A stretch of 64,000 bases of DNA from Ptiloglossa arizonensis (GCF_051014685.1 NC_135061.1:496001-560000); one strand, 5' to 3'; positions 1 through 13,417 are shown, numbered from the stretch's first letter. The notes: generated from the letters alone by a model not told the origin. Translations and numbers: made by a program.

Positions 1-115
1 TAAAGTATAACGTGAAACGTCTAACGTAAAACGTATAACGTATAACGTATAACGTATAACGTATAACATATAACGGATAACGTATAACGTATAACGTATA
101 AGGTATAACGTATAA

Positions 116-173
116 CGGATGACGTAACACGTATAACATATAACGCAAAACCCATAACGTGTCACGCATAACG
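116..173. repeat. E module, copy 1 (58 bp)
   Basis: Eight-unit word running CGGATGA, CGTAACA, CGTATAA, CATATAA, CGCAAAA, CCCATAA, CGTGTCA, CGCATAA. The same 58-bp length and order recur at seven other places (1754, 9293, 9951, 10497, 11526, 16167, 18000), which makes it a good lineage marker. Confidence 0.9.
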
Positions 174-1753
174 TATAACGTATAACGTATAACGTATAAC
201 GTATAACGTATAACGTATAACGTATAACGTATAACGTATAACGTATAACGTATAACGAATAACGTATAACGTATAAAGTATAACGTATAACGTATAGCGT
301 ATAACGTATAAAGTATAACGTATAACGTACAACGTATAACGTATAAAGTATAACGTGAAACGTCTAACGTATAACGTATAACGTATAACGTATAACGTAT
401 AACGTATAACGTATAACGTATAACGTAAAACGTATAACGTATAACATATAAGGTACAACATATAACGTAATACGTAGAACGTATAACGTGTAACGTGTAG
501 AGCATATTGTATAACGTATAACGTATAACGTATAATTTATAACGTATAAAGTATAACGTGAAACGTCTAACGTATAACGTATAACGTATAACGTATAACA
601 TATAACGGATAACGTAAAACGTATAACGTATAACGTATAACGTATAACGTATAACGTATAACGGATGACGTAACACGTATAACGTATAACGCAAAACCCA
701 TAACGTATAACGCATAACGTATAACGTACAACGTATAACGTATAACGTATAACGTATAACGTATAACGTATAACGTATAACGTATAACGTATAACGTTTA
801 ACGGATAACGTATAACGTATAACGTATAACGTATAACGTATAACGTTTAACGTATAACGTATAACGTATAACGTATAACGTATAACGTATAACGTATAAC
901 GTATGACGCATGACGCACAACGTATAACGTGTAACGTATAACGTGTAACGTATAACGCATTGCCTTATACCGTATAACGTATAACGTTAAACGAATAACG
1001 TATATTGTATAACGTATAACGTGTAACGTATAACGTATAACGTATAACGTATAACGTATAACGTATAACGTATAACGTATAGCGTACGACGTATAACGCA
1101 TAACGTATAACGTATAACGTAAAACGTATAACGTATAACATATAAGGTACAACATATAACGTAATACGTAGAACGTATACGTGTAACGTGTAGAGCATAT
1201 TGTATAACGTATAACGTATGACGTATAACGTATAACGTATAAAGTATAACATGAAACGTCTAACGTATAACGTATAACGTATAACGTATAACATATAACG
1301 GATAACGTATAACGTATAACGTATAACGTATAACGTATAAGGTATAACTGATGACGTAACAGTTATAACGTATAACGCAAAACCCATAACGTATAACGCA
1401 TAACGTGTAAGGTATAACGTATAACGTATAACGTATAACGTATAACGTATAACGTATAACGTATAACGTATAACGTATAACGTTTAACGTATAACGTATA
1501 ACGTATAACGTATAACGTATAACGTATAACGCGTAACGTATAACGTATAACGTATAACGTATAACGTATAACGTATAACGTATAACGTATAACGTATAAC
1601 GAATAACGTATAACGTATAGCGTATAACGTATAACGTATAACGTATAACGTATAACGTATAACGTATAAAGTATAACGTGAAACGTCTAACGTATAACGT
1701 ATAACGTATAACGTATAACGTATAACATATAACGGATAACGTATAACGTATAA

Positions 1754-1811
1754 CGGATGACGTATCACGTATAACATATAACGCAAAACCCATAACGTGT
1801 CACGCATAACG
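1754..1811. repeat. E module, copy 2 (58 bp)
   Basis: Same eight-unit word as at 116, but the second unit is CGTATCA instead of CGTAACA, the only difference I saw among the eight copies. It ends directly at a pure run. Confidence 0.88.
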
Positions 1812-2296
1812 TATAACGTATAACGTATAACGTATAACGTATAACGTATAACGTATAACGTATAACGTATAACGTATAACGTATAACGTATAACGTATAA
1901 CGTATAACGTATAACGTATAACGTATAACGTATAACGTATAACGTATAACGTATAACGTATAACGTATAACGTATAACGTATAACGTATAACGTATAACG
2001 TATAACGTATAACGTATAACGTATAACGTATAACGTATAACGTATAACGTATAACGTATAACGTATAACGTATAACGTATAACGTATAACGTATAACGTA
2101 TAACGTATAACGTATAACGTATAACGTATAACGTATAACGTATAACGTATAACGTATAACGTATAACGTATAACGTATAACGTATAACGTATAACGTATA
2201 ACGTATAACGTATAACGTATAACGTATAACGTATAACGTATAACGTATAACGTATAACGTATAACGTATAACGTATAACGTATAACGTATAACGTA
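1812..2296. repeat. Perfect heptamer run, about 485 bp
   Basis: About 69 consecutive canonical units without a visible substitution, ending at a CGTATAG unit near 2,297. It points to recent local expansion or homogenisation. Confidence 0.92.
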
Positions 2297-2312
2297 TAGC
2301 GTATAACGTATA

Positions 2313-2532
2313 ACCTATAACGGATAACGTATAACGTATTACGTATAAGGTATAACGGATGACGTAACACGTATAACGTATAACGTATTACGTATAAGGT
2401 ATAACGGATGACGTATAACGTATAACGTATAACGTATAACGTATAACGTAAAACGTATAACGTATAACATATAAGGTACAACATATAACGTAATACGTAG
2501 AACGTATAACGTGTAACGTGTAGAGCATATTG
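2313..2532. repeat. C module, 5' part only
   Basis: It starts with CCTATAA CGGATAA, then two CGTATTA...GGTATAA CGGATGA words, then CATATAA GGTACAA CATATAA CGTAATA CGTAGAA, and stops at the first 'GTGTAGAGCATATTG'. The 3' part present in full copies is missing. A pure run of about 130 bp (2533-2663) follows. Confidence 0.88.
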
Positions 2533-2663
2533 TATAACGTATAACGTATAACGTATAACGTATAACGTATAACGTATAACGTATAACGTATAACGTATAA
2601 CGTATAACGTATAACGTATAACGTATAACGTATAACGTATAACGTATAACGTATAACGTATAA

Positions 2664-3120
2664 CCTATAACGGATAACGTATAACGTATAACGTATTACG
2701 TATAAGGTATAACGGATGACGTAACACGTATAACGTATAACGTATTACGTATAAGGTATAACGGATGACGTATAACGTATAACGTATAACGTATAACGTA
2801 AAACGTATAACGTATAACATATAAGGTACAACATATAACGTAATACGTAGAACGTATAACGTGTAACGTGTACAGCATATTGTATAACGTATAACGTATA
2901 AGGTATAACGTGTAACGTGTAGAGCATATTGTATAACGTATAACGTATAACGTATAACGTGTAACGTATAACGTTCAACGTGTAGCGTATAACGTAAAAC
3001 GTATGTCGTATAACGTATAACGTATAACGTATAACGAATAACGAATAATGTATAACGTATAACGTACAACGTATAACGTATAACTTATAACATATAACGT
3101 TTAACGTGTAGAGCATATCG
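2664..3120. repeat. C module, full copy (457 bp)
   Basis: Full word order: CCTATAA CGGATAA; two CGTATTA/GGTATAA/CGGATGA words; GGTACAA and CGTAATA CGTAGAA; two 'GTGTAGAGCATATTG' words; CGTTCAA CGTGTAG; CGTAAAA CGTATGT; CGAATAA; CGTACAA; then 'AACTTATAACATATAACG', CGTTTAA, and 'GTGTAGAGCATATCG' as the closing word (called B below). It is 14 bp shorter than the common 471-bp form, and its first AGAGC word is changed to ACAGC near 2,872. Confidence 0.9.
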
Positions 3121-3138
3121 TATAACGTATAACGTAAA

Positions 3139-3575
3139 ACGTATAACGTATAACGTATAACGTATAACGTATAACGTATAACGTATAACGTATAACGTAT
3201 AACGTATAACGTATAACGTATAACGTATAACGTATAACGTATAACGTATAACGTATAACGTATAACGTATAACGTATAACGTATAACGTATAACGTATAA
3301 CGTATAACGTATAACGTATAACGTATAACGTATAACGTATAACGTATAACGTATAACGTATAACGTATAACGTATAACGTATAACGTATAACGTATAACG
3401 TATAACGTATAACGTATAACGTATAACGTATAACGTATAACGTATAACGTATAACGTATAACGTATAACGTATAACGTATAACGTATAACGTATAACGTA
3501 TAACGTATAACGTATAACGTATAACGTATAACGTATAACGTATAACGTATAACGTATAACGTATAACGTATAACG
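3139..3575. repeat. Perfect heptamer run, about 437 bp
   Basis: About 62 canonical units between a CGTAAAA unit (near 3,133) and a CGTATGA CGTATCA pair near 3,576. That pair also closes the pure runs near 6,588 and 7,846, so the run ends are homologous although their lengths differ. Confidence 0.9.
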
Positions 3576-3734
3576 TATGACGTATCACGTATAACGTATA
3601 ACGTATAACGTATAACGTATAACGTATAACGTATAACGTATAACGTATAACGTATGAGGTATAACGTATAACGTATAACGTATAACGTATAACGTATAAC
3701 GTATAACGTATAACGTATAACGTATAACGTATAA

Positions 3735-4205
3735 CCTATAACGGATAACGTATAACGTATAACGTATTACGTATAAGGTATAACGGATGACGTAACACGT
3801 ATAACGTATAACGTATTACGTATAAGGTATAACGGATGACGTATAACGTATAACGTATAACGTATAACGTATAACGTAAAACGTATAACGTATAACATAT
3901 AAGGTACAACATATAACGTAATACGTAGAACGTATAACGTGTAACGTGTAGAGCATATTGTATAACGTATAACGTATAACGTATAACGTGTAACGTGTAG
4001 AGCATATTGTATAACGTATAACGTATAACGTATAACGTGTAACGTATAACGTTCAACGTGTAGCGTATAACGTAAAACGTATGTCGTATAACGTATAACG
4101 TATAACGTATAACGTATAACGTATAACGAATGATGTATAACGTATAACGTACAACGTATAACGTATAACTTATAACATATAACGTTTAACGTGTAGAGCA
4201 TATCG
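3735..4205. repeat. C module, full copy (471 bp)
   Basis: Complete C word, beginning at CCTATAA and closing with the CATATCG word. It carries CGAATGA (near 4,128) where some copies have CGAATAA. That state is shared with the copies near 5,010, 7,138 and 8,376 and marks a left-side lineage. Confidence 0.92.
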
Positions 4206-4736
4206 TATAACGTATAACGTATAACGTATAACGTATAACGTATAACGTATAACGTATAACGTATAACGTATAACGTATAACGTATAACGTATAACGTATA
4301 ACGTATAACGTATAACGTATAACGTATAACGTATAACGTATAACGTATAACGTATAACGTATAACGTATAACGTATAACGTATAACGTATAACGTATAAC
4401 GTATAACGTATAACGTATAACGTATAACGTATAACGTATAACGTATAACGTATAACGTATAACGTATAACGTATAACGTATAACGTATAACGTATAACGT
4501 ATAACGTATAACGTATAACGTATAACGTATAACGTATAACGTATAACGTATAACGTATAACGTATAACGTATAACGTATAACGTATAACGTATAACGTAT
4601 AACGTATAACGTATAACGTATAACGTATAACGTATAACGTATAACGTATAACGTATAACGTATAACGTATAACGTATAACGTATAACGTATAACGTATAA
4701 CGTATAACGTATAACGTATAACGTATAACGTATAAC
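4206..4736. repeat. Perfect heptamer run, about 531 bp
   Basis: About 76 canonical units sit between two C-type modules with no substitution seen. Confidence 0.92.
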
Positions 4737-4737
4737 G

Positions 4738-5087
4738 TAAAACGTATAACGTATAACATATAAGGTACAACATATAACGTAATACGTAGAACGTATAACG
4801 TGTAACGTGTAGAGCATATTGTATAACGTATAACGTATAACGTATAACGTGTAACGTGTAGAGCATATTGTATAACGTATAACGTATAACGTATAACGTG
4901 TAACGTATAACGTTCAACGTGTAGCGTATAACGTAAAACGTATGTCGTATAACGTAAAACGTATGTCGTATAACGTATAACGTATAACGTATAACGTATA
5001 ACGTATAACGAATGATGTATAACGTATAACGTACAACGTATAACGTATAACTTATAACATATAACGTTTAACGTGTAGAGCATATCG
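4738..5087. repeat. C module, 3' part with internal duplication
   Basis: It lacks the CCTATAA/CGTATTA start and begins at the CGTAAAA before GGTACAA. The CGTAAAA...CGTATGT pair is present twice in a row (about 4,935-4,968), a two-unit tandem duplication seen in no other copy. It closes with the CATATCG word. Confidence 0.88.
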
Positions 5088-6031
5088 TATAACGTATAAC
5101 GTATAACGTATAACGTATAACGTATAACGTATAACGTATAACGTATAACGTATAACGTATAACGTATAACGTATAACGTATAACGTATAACGTATAACGT
5201 ATAACGTATAACGTATAACGTATAACGTATAACGTATAACGTATAACGTATAACGTATAACGTATAACGTATAACGTATAACGTATAACGTATAACGTAT
5301 AACGTATAACGTATAACGTATAACGTATAACGTATAACGTATAACGTATAACGTATAACGTATAACGTATAACGTATAACGTATAACGTATAACGTATAA
5401 CGTATAACGTATAACGTATAACGTATAACGTATAACGTATAACGTATAACGTATAACGTATAACGTATAACGTATAACGTATAACGTATAACGTATAACG
5501 TATAACGTATAACGTATAACGTATAACGTATAACGTATAACGTATAACGTATAACGTATAACGTATAACGTATAACGTATAACGTATAACGTATAACGTA
5601 TAACGTATAACGTATAACGTATAACGTATAACGTATAACGTATAACGTATAACGTATAACGTATAACGTATAACGTATAACGTATAACGTATAACGTATA
5701 ACGTATAACGTATAACGTATAACGTATAACGTATAACGTATAACGTATAACGTATAACGTATAACGTATAACGTATAACGTATAACGTATAACGTATAAC
5801 GTATAACGTATAACGTATAACGTATAACGTATAACGTATAACGTATAACGTATAACGTATAACGTATAACGTATAACGTATAACGTATAACGTATAACGT
5901 ATAACGTATAACGTATAACGTATAACGTATAACGTATAACGTATAACGTATAACGTATAACGTATAACGTATAACGTATAACGTATAACGTATAACGTAT
6001 AACGTATAACGTATAACGTATAACGTATAAC
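5088..6031. repeat. Longest perfect heptamer run, about 944 bp
   Basis: About 135 canonical units in a row with no variant seen, the longest such run in the window. It is flanked by a truncated C module and by a short B remnant. This is the strongest sign of recent expansion in the array, or of assembly or consensus smoothing. Confidence 0.93.
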
Positions 6032-6053
6032 GTTTAACGTGTAGAGCATATCG
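6032..6053. repeat. B-word remnant inside pure array
   Basis: The CGTTTAA CGTGTAG AGCATAT CG closing word of module C stands alone here, without the preceding CTTATAA CATATAA. It is either a breakpoint of an expansion or a deletion remnant. Confidence 0.85.
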
Positions 6054-6072
6054 TATAACGTATAACGTAAAA

Positions 6073-6585
6073 CGTATAACGTATAACGTATAACGTATAA
6101 CGTATAACGTATAACGTATAACGTATAACGTATAACGTATAACGTATAACGTATAACGTATAACGTATAACGTATAACGTATAACGTATAACGTATAACG
6201 TATAACGTATAACGTATAACGTATAACGTATAACGTATAACGTATAACGTATAACGTATAACGTATAACGTATAACGTATAACGTATAACGTATAACGTA
6301 TAACGTATAACGTATAACGTATAACGTATAACGTATAACGTATAACGTATAACGTATAACGTATAACGTATAACGTATAACGTATAACGTATAACGTATA
6401 ACGTATAACGTATAACGTATAACGTATAACGTATAACGTATAACGTATAACGTATAACGTATAACGTATAACGTATAACGTATAACGTATAACGTATAAC
6501 GTATAACGTATAACGTATAACGTATAACGTATAACGTATAACGTATAACGTATAACGTATAACGTATAACGTATAACGTATAACG
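6073..6585. repeat. Perfect heptamer run, about 513 bp
   Basis: About 73 canonical units after a CGTAAAA unit, ending at a CGTATGA CGTATCA pair. Confidence 0.9.
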
Positions 6586-6744
6586 TATGACGTATCACGT
6601 ATAACGTATAACGTATAACGTATAACGTATAACGTATAACGTATAACGTATAACGTATAACGTATGACGTATAACGTATAACGTATAACGTATAACGTAT
6701 AACATATAACGTATAACGTATAACGTATAACGTATAACGTATAA

Positions 6745-7215
6745 CCTATAACGGATAACGTATAACGTATGACGTATTACGCATAAGGTATAACGGACGA
6801 CGTAACACGTATAACGTATAACGTATTACGTATAAGGTATAACGGATGACGTATAACGTATAACGTATAACGTATAACGTAAAACGTATAACGTATAACA
6901 TATAAGGTACAACATATAACGTAATACGTAGAACGTATAACGTGTAACGTGTAGAGCATATTGTATAACGTATAACGTATAACGTATAACGTGTAACGTG
7001 TAGAGCATATTGTATAACGTATAACGTATAACGTATAACGTGTAAGGTATAACGTTCAACGTGTAGCGTATAACGTAAAACGTATGTCGTATAACGTATA
7101 ACGTATAACGTATAACGTATAACGTATAACGTATAACGAATGATGTATAACGTATAACGTACAACGTATAACGTATAACTTATAACATATAACGTTTAAC
7201 GTGTAGAGCATATCG
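6745..7215. repeat. C module, full copy (471 bp)
   Basis: Complete C word with private changes: CGTATGA before the first CGTATTA, CGCATAA GGTATAA near 6,780, CGGACGA instead of CGGATGA near 6,795, and GGTATAA near 7,044. Confidence 0.9.
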
Positions 7216-7845
7216 TATAACGTATAACGTATAACGTATAACGTATAACGTATAACGTATAACGTATAACGTATAACGTATAACGTATAACGTATAACGT
7301 ATAACGTATAACGTATAACGTATAACGTATAACGTATAACGTATAACGTATAACGTATAACGTATAACGTATAACGTATAACGTATAACGTATAACGTAT
7401 AACGTATAACGTATAACGTATAACGTATAACGTATAACGTATAACGTATAACGTATAACGTATAACGTATAACGTATAACGTATAACGTATAACGTATAA
7501 CGTATAACGTATAACGTATAACGTATAACGTATAACGTATAACGTATAACGTATAACGTATAACGTATAACGTATAACGTATAACGTATAACGTATAACG
7601 TATAACGTATAACGTATAACGTATAACGTATAACGTATAACGTATAACGTATAACGTATAACGTATAACGTATAACGTATAACGTATAACGTATAACGTA
7701 TAACGTATAACGTATAACGTATAACGTATAACGTATAACGTATAACGTATAACGTATAACGTATAACGTATAACGTATAACGTATAACGTATAACGTATA
7801 ACGTATAACGTATAACGTATAACGTATAACGTATAACGTATAACG
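7216..7845. repeat. Perfect heptamer run, about 630 bp
   Basis: About 90 canonical units, the second longest perfect run, ending at a CGTATGA CGTATCA pair. Confidence 0.92.
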
Positions 7846-7990
7846 TATGACGTATCACGTATAACGTATAACGTATAACGTATAACGTATAACGTATAAC
7901 GTATAACGTATGACGTATAACGTATAACGTATAACGTATAACGTATAACGTATAACGTATAACGTATAACGTATAACGTATAACGTATAA

Positions 7991-8454
7991 CCTATAACGG
8001 ATAACGTATAACGTATAACGTATTACGTATAAGGTATAACGGATGACGTAACACGTATAACGTATAACGTATTACGTATAAGGTATAACGGATGACGTAT
8101 AACGTATAACGTATAACGTATAACGTAAAACGTATAACGTATAACATATAAGGTACAACATATAACGTAATACGTAGAACGTATAACGTGTAACGTGTAG
8201 AGCATATTGTATAACGTATAACGTATAACGTATAACGTGTAACGTGTAGAGCATATTGTATAACGTATAACGTATAACGTATAACGTGTAACGTATAACG
8301 TTCAACGTGTAGCGTATAACGTAAAACGTATGTCGTATAACGTATAACGTATAACGTATAACGTATAACGTATAACGAATGATGTATAACGTATAACGTA
8401 CAACGTATAACGTATAACTTATAACATATAACGTTTAACGTGTAGAGCATATCG
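7991..8454. repeat. C module, full copy (464 bp)
   Basis: Complete C word, one heptamer shorter than the 471-bp form. With the copies at 3735 and 6745 it makes a C-plus-pure-run cycle of variable length. Confidence 0.9.
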
Positions 8455-9292
8455 TATAACGTATAACGTATAACGTATAACGTATAACGTATAACGTATA
8501 ACGTATAACGTATAACGTATAACGTATAACGTATAACGTATAACGTATAACGTATAACGTATAACGTATAACGTATAACGTATAACGTATAACGTATAAC
8601 GTATAACGTATAACGTATAACGTATAACGTATAACGTATAACGTATAACGTATAACGTATAACGTATAACGTATAACGTATAACGTATAACGTATAACGT
8701 ATAACGTATAACGTATAACGTATAACGTATAACGTATAACGTATAACGTATAACGTATAACGTATGACGTATAAAGTATGACGTATAACGTATGACGTAT
8801 GACGTATAACGTATAACGTATAACGTATAACGTATAACGTATAACGTATAACGTATAACGTATAACGTATAACGTATAACGTATAACGTATAACGTATAA
8901 CGTATAACGTATAACGTATAACGTATAACGTATAACGTATAACGTATAACGTATAACGTATAACGTATAACGTATAACGTATAACGTATAGCGTATAACG
9001 TATAACGTATAACGTATAACGTATAACGTATAACGTATAACGTATAACGTATAACGTATAACGTATAACGTATAACGTATAACGTATAACGTATAACGTA
9101 TAACGTATAACGTATAACGTGAAACGTCTAACGTATAACGTGTAACGCATAACGTATAACGCATAACGTATAACGTATAACGTATAACGTATAACGTATA
9201 ACGTATAACGTATAACGTATAACGTATAACGTATAACGTATAACGTATAACGTATAACGTATAACGTATAGCGTATAACGTATAACGTATAA
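8455..9292. repeat. Near-pure array with sparse variants
   Basis: Mostly canonical units. Variant clusters are CGTATGA/AGTATGA around 8,761-8,803, CGTATAG near 8,988, a CGTGAAA CGTCTAA...CGCATAA group at about 9,119-9,167, and CGTATAG near 9,268. Nothing gene-like. Confidence 0.88.
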
Positions 9293-9350
9293 CGGATGAC
9301 GTAACACGTATAACATATAACGCAAAACCCATAACGTGTCACGCATAACG
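9293..9350. repeat. E module, copy 3 (58 bp)
   Basis: Eight-unit E word, preceded by CGTATAG about 25 bp upstream. The same CGTATAG-then-E arrangement occurs at 9951, 10497, 11526, 16167 and 18000. Confidence 0.9.
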
Positions 9351-9950
9351 TATAACGTATAACGTATAACGTATAACGTATAACGTATAACGTATAACGT
9401 ATAACGTATAACGTATAACGTATAACGTATAACGTATAACGTATAACGTATAACGTAAAACGTATAACGTATAACGTATAACGTATAACGTATAACGTAT
9501 AACGTATAACGTATAACGTATGACGTATAACGTATGACGTATAACCTATAACGTATAACGTATAACGTATAACGTATAACGTATAACGTATAACGTATAA
9601 CGTATAACGTATAACGTATAACGTATAACGTATAACGTATAACGTATAACGTATAACGTATAACGTATAACGTATAACGTATAACGTATAACGTATAACG
9701 TATAACGTATAACGTATAAAGTATAACGTATAACGTATAACGTATAACGTATAACGTATAACGTGAAACGTCTAACGTATAACGTGTAACGCATAACGTA
9801 TAACGTATAACGTATAACGTATAACGTATAACGTATAACGTATAACGTATAACGTATAACGTATAACGTATAACGTATAACGTATAACGTATAACGTATA
9901 ACGTATAACGTATAACGTATAACGTATAGCGTATAACGTATAACGTATAA

Positions 9951-10008
9951 CGGATGACGTAACACGTATAACATATAACGCAAAACCCATAACGTGTCAC
10001 GCATAACG
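9951..10008. repeat. E module, copy 4 (58 bp)
   Basis: Eight-unit E word, 658 bp (94 units) after copy 3. Confidence 0.9.
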
Positions 10009-10496
10009 TATAACGTATAACGTATAACGTATAACGTATAACGTATAACGTATAACGTATAACGTATAACGTATAACGTATAACGTTTAACGTATAACGT
10101 ATAACGTATAACGTATAACGTATAACGTATAACGTATAACGTATAACGTATAACGTATAACGTATAACGTATAACGTATAACGTATAACGTATAACGTAT
10201 AACGTATAACGTATAGCGTATAACGTATAACGTATAACGTATAACGTATAACGTATCACGTATAACGTATAACGTATAACGTGTAACGTATAACGTATAA
10301 CGTATAAGGTATAACGTATAACGTATAACGTATAACGTATAACGTATAACGTCTAACGTATAACGTATAACGTATAACGTATAACGTATAACGTATAACG
10401 TATAACGTATAACGTATAACGTATAACGTATAACGTATAACGTATAACGTATAACGTATAACGTATAACGTATAGCGTATAACGTATAACGTATAA

Positions 10497-10554
10497 CGGA
10501 TGACGTAACACGTATAACATATAACGCAAAACCCATAACGTGTCACGCATAACG
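10497..10554. repeat. E module, copy 5 (58 bp)
   Basis: Eight-unit E word, 546 bp (78 units) after copy 4. Confidence 0.9.
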
Positions 10555-11525
10555 TATAACGTATAACGTATAACGTATAACGTATAACGTATAACGTATA
10601 ACGTATAACGTATAACGTATAACGTATATCGTATAACGTATAACGTATAACGTTTAACGTATAACGTATAACGTATAACGTATAACGTATAACGTATAAC
10701 GTATAACGTATAACGTATAACGTATAACGTATAACGTATAACGTATAACGTATAACGTATAACGTATAGCGTATAACGTATAACGTATAACGTATAACGT
10801 ATAACGTATCACGTATAACGTATAACGTATAACGTGTAACGTATAACGTATAACGTATAACGTATAACGTATAACGTATAACGTATAACGTATAGCGTAT
10901 AACGTATAACGTATAACGTATAACGTATAACGTATAACGTATAACGTATAACGTATAACGTATAACGTATAACGTATAACGTATAACGTATAACGTATAA
11001 CGTATAACGTATAACGTATAACGTATAACGTATAACGTATAACGTATAACGTATAACGTATAACGTATAACGTATAACCTATAACGGATAACGTATAACG
11101 TATAACGTATAACGTATAACGTATAACGTATAACGTATAACGTATAACGTATAACGTATAACGTATAACGTATAACGTATAACGTATGACGTATAACGTA
11201 TAACGTATAACGTATAACGTATAACGTATAACGTATAACGTATAACGTATAACGTATAACGTATAACGTATAACGTATAACGTATAACGTATAACGTATA
11301 ACGTATAACGTATAACGTATAACGTATAACGTATCACGTATAACGTATAACCTATAACGGATAACGTATAACGTATAACGTATAACGTATAACGTATAAC
11401 GTATAACGTATAACGTATAACGTATAACGTATAACGTATAACGTATAACGTATAACGTATAACGTATAACGTATAACGTATAACGTATAACGTATAACGT
11501 ATAGCGTATAACGTATAACGTATAA

Positions 11526-11583
11526 CGGATGACGTAACACGTATAACATATAACGCAAAACCCATAACGTGTCACGCATAACG
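11526..11583. repeat. E module, copy 6 (58 bp)
   Basis: Eight-unit E word, 1,029 bp (147 units) after copy 5. It belongs to the block that recurs around 18,000. Confidence 0.9.
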
Positions 11584-12099
11584 TATAACGTATAACGTAT
11601 AACGTATAACGTATAACGTATAACGTATAACGTATAACGTATAACGTATAACGTATAACGTATAACGTTTAACGTATAACGTATAACGTTTAACGTATAA
11701 CGTATAACGTATAACGTATAACGCATAACGTATAACGTATAACGTATAACGTATAACGTATAACGTATAACGTATAACGTATAACGTATAACGTATAACG
11801 TATAACGTATAACGTATAGCGTATAACGTATAACGTATAACGTATAACGTATAACGTATCACGTATAACGTATAACGTATAACGTATAACGTATAACGTA
11901 TAACGTATAACGTATAACGTATAACGTATAACGTATAACGTATAACGTATAACGTATAACGTCTAACGTATAACGTATAACGTATAACGTATAACGTATA
12001 ACGTATAACGTATAACGTATAACGTATAACGTATAACGTATAACGTATAACGTATAACGTATAACGTATAACGTATAACGTATAACGTATAACGTATAA

Positions 12100-12563
12100 C
12101 CTATAACGGATAACGTATAACGTATAACGTATCACGTATAAGGTATAACGGATGACGTAACACGTATAACGTATAACGTATTACGTATAAGGTATAACGG
12201 ATGACGTATAACGTATAACGTATAACGTATAACGTATAACGTAAAACGTATAACGTATAACATATAAGGTACAACATATAACGTAATACGTAGAACGTAT
12301 AACGTGTAACGTGTAGAGCATATTGTATAACGTATAACGTATAAGGTATAACGTGTAACGTGTAGAGCATATTGTATAACGTATAACGTATAACGTATAA
12401 CGTGTAACGTATAACGTTCAACGTGTAGCGTATAACGTAAAACGTATGTCGTATAACGTATAACGTATAACGTATAACGAATAACGAGTAATGTATAACG
12501 TATAACGTACAACGTATAACGTATAACTTATAACATATAACGTTTAACGTGTAGAGCATATCG
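12100..12563. repeat. C module, full copy (464 bp)
   Basis: Complete C word with CGTATCA in place of the first CGTATTA (near 12,130). This private state is shared with the copy at 18,539 and supports their common origin. Confidence 0.9.
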
Positions 12564-12751
12564 TATAACGTATAACGTATAACGTATAACGTATAACGTA
12601 TAACGTATAACGTATAACGTATAACGTATAACGTATAACGTATAACGTATAACGTATAACGTATAACGTATAACGTATAACGTATAACGTATAACGTATA
12701 ACGTATAACGTATAACGTATAACGTATAACGTATAACGTATAACGTATAAC

Positions 12752-12836
12752 GTAAAACGTATAACGTATAACATATAAGGTACAACATATAACGTAATAC
12801 GTAGAACGTATAACGTGTAACGTGTAGAGCATATTG
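12752..12836. repeat. C-module fragment (85 bp)
   Basis: Only the CGTAAAA ... GGTACAA CATATAA CGTAATA CGTAGAA ... AGCATATTG middle piece. An identical-length piece lies at 19,596-19,680. Both are followed by AGTATAA CATATAA and then by an F block. Confidence 0.86.
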
Positions 12837-13133
12837 TATAACGTATAACGTATAACGTATAACGTATAACGTATAAAGTATAACATATAACGTATAACGT
12901 ATAACGAATAACGTATAACGTATAACGTATATCGTATAACGTATAACGTATAACGTATAACGTATAACGTATAACGTATAACGTATAACGTATAACGTAT
13001 AACGTATAACGTATAACGTATAACGTATAACGTATAACGTATAACGTATAACGTATAACGTATAACGTATAACGTATAACGTATAACGTATAACGTATAA
13101 CGTATAACGTATAACGTATAACGTATAACGTAT

Positions 13134-13417
13134 AAAGTATAACGTACAACGTACAACGTATAACGTACAACGTACAACGTATAACGTACAACGTACAACG
13201 TACAACGTATAACGTACAACGTATAACGTACAACGTATAACGTACAACGTATAACGTACAACGTATAACGTACAACGTATAACGTACAACGTATAACGTA
13301 CAACGTATAACGTACAACGTATAACGTACAACGTATAACGTACAACGTATAACGTACAACGTATAACGTACAACGTATAACGTACAACGTATAACGTACA
13401 ACGTATAACGTACAACG
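13134..13417. repeat. F block 1: alternating CGTACAA/CGTATAA dimers (284 bp)
   Basis: It begins with AAAGTATAA. Doublet, doublet and triplet groups of CGTACAA follow, separated by single canonical units, then strict 14-bp alternation of canonical and CGTACAA units. The start pattern is the same in all four F blocks. Only the number of 14-bp dimers at the 3' side differs. Confidence 0.92.

Larger units (their letters stand above)
1..1811. repeat. Mixed-variant satellite domain (left edge)
   Basis: This stretch is rich in variant units: repeated AAAGTATAACGTGAAACG-type words, CGGATAA, CATATAA, TTTATAA (near 535), and 'GTGTAGAGCATATTG' words near 497 and 1,188. It contains two E modules (116-173 and 1754-1811) and related CGCAAAACCCATAA words near 691 and 1,378. 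It holds one of only two copies of the 8-mer-bearing A module in the first 21 kb (about 957-1,008). Near 1,176 one unit has lost a base (CGTATA before CGTGTAA), a rare register break. No gene is visible. Confidence 0.9.
9351..12099. repeat. Near-pure domain punctuated by E modules
   Basis: Canonical units with isolated variants: CGTATAG, CGTATCA, CGTCTAA, CGTTTAA, CGCATAA, and CCTATAA CGGATAA at 11,078 and 11,350. The three spacings between the four E starts are 658, 546 and 1,029 bp, all exact multiples of 7, so no register shift has occurred here. The right part (from 11,078) is paralogous to 17,531-19,009. Confidence 0.88.
11078..12563. repeat. Dispersed duplication X, left copy
   Basis: The order is CCTATAA CGGATAA, CGTATCA, CCTATAA CGGATAA, CGTATAG, E, CGTTTAA, CGCATAA, CGTATAG, CGTATCA, CGTCTAA, then a C module. 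It is repeated at 17,531-19,009. The offset is 6,453 bp at the left and 6,439 bp at the C module, a difference of two heptamers. Confidence 0.82.

Noticed and set aside
116..173. E and M words with CGCAAAACCCATAA as a binding site or origin element
   Set aside because: The word differs from the array only by unit substitutions and its constancy can be explained by duplication; no independent evidence of function is visible.
3767..6598. A 943-codon open frame on the minus strand, and more than a hundred shorter ones
   Set aside because: They translate as endless TLYVIRY with substitutions only where variant heptamers lie, occur in all three minus frames at once, and begin or end at variant units. 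No codon bias, domain or upstream signal is seen. They are arithmetic consequences of a stop-free 7-bp unit.
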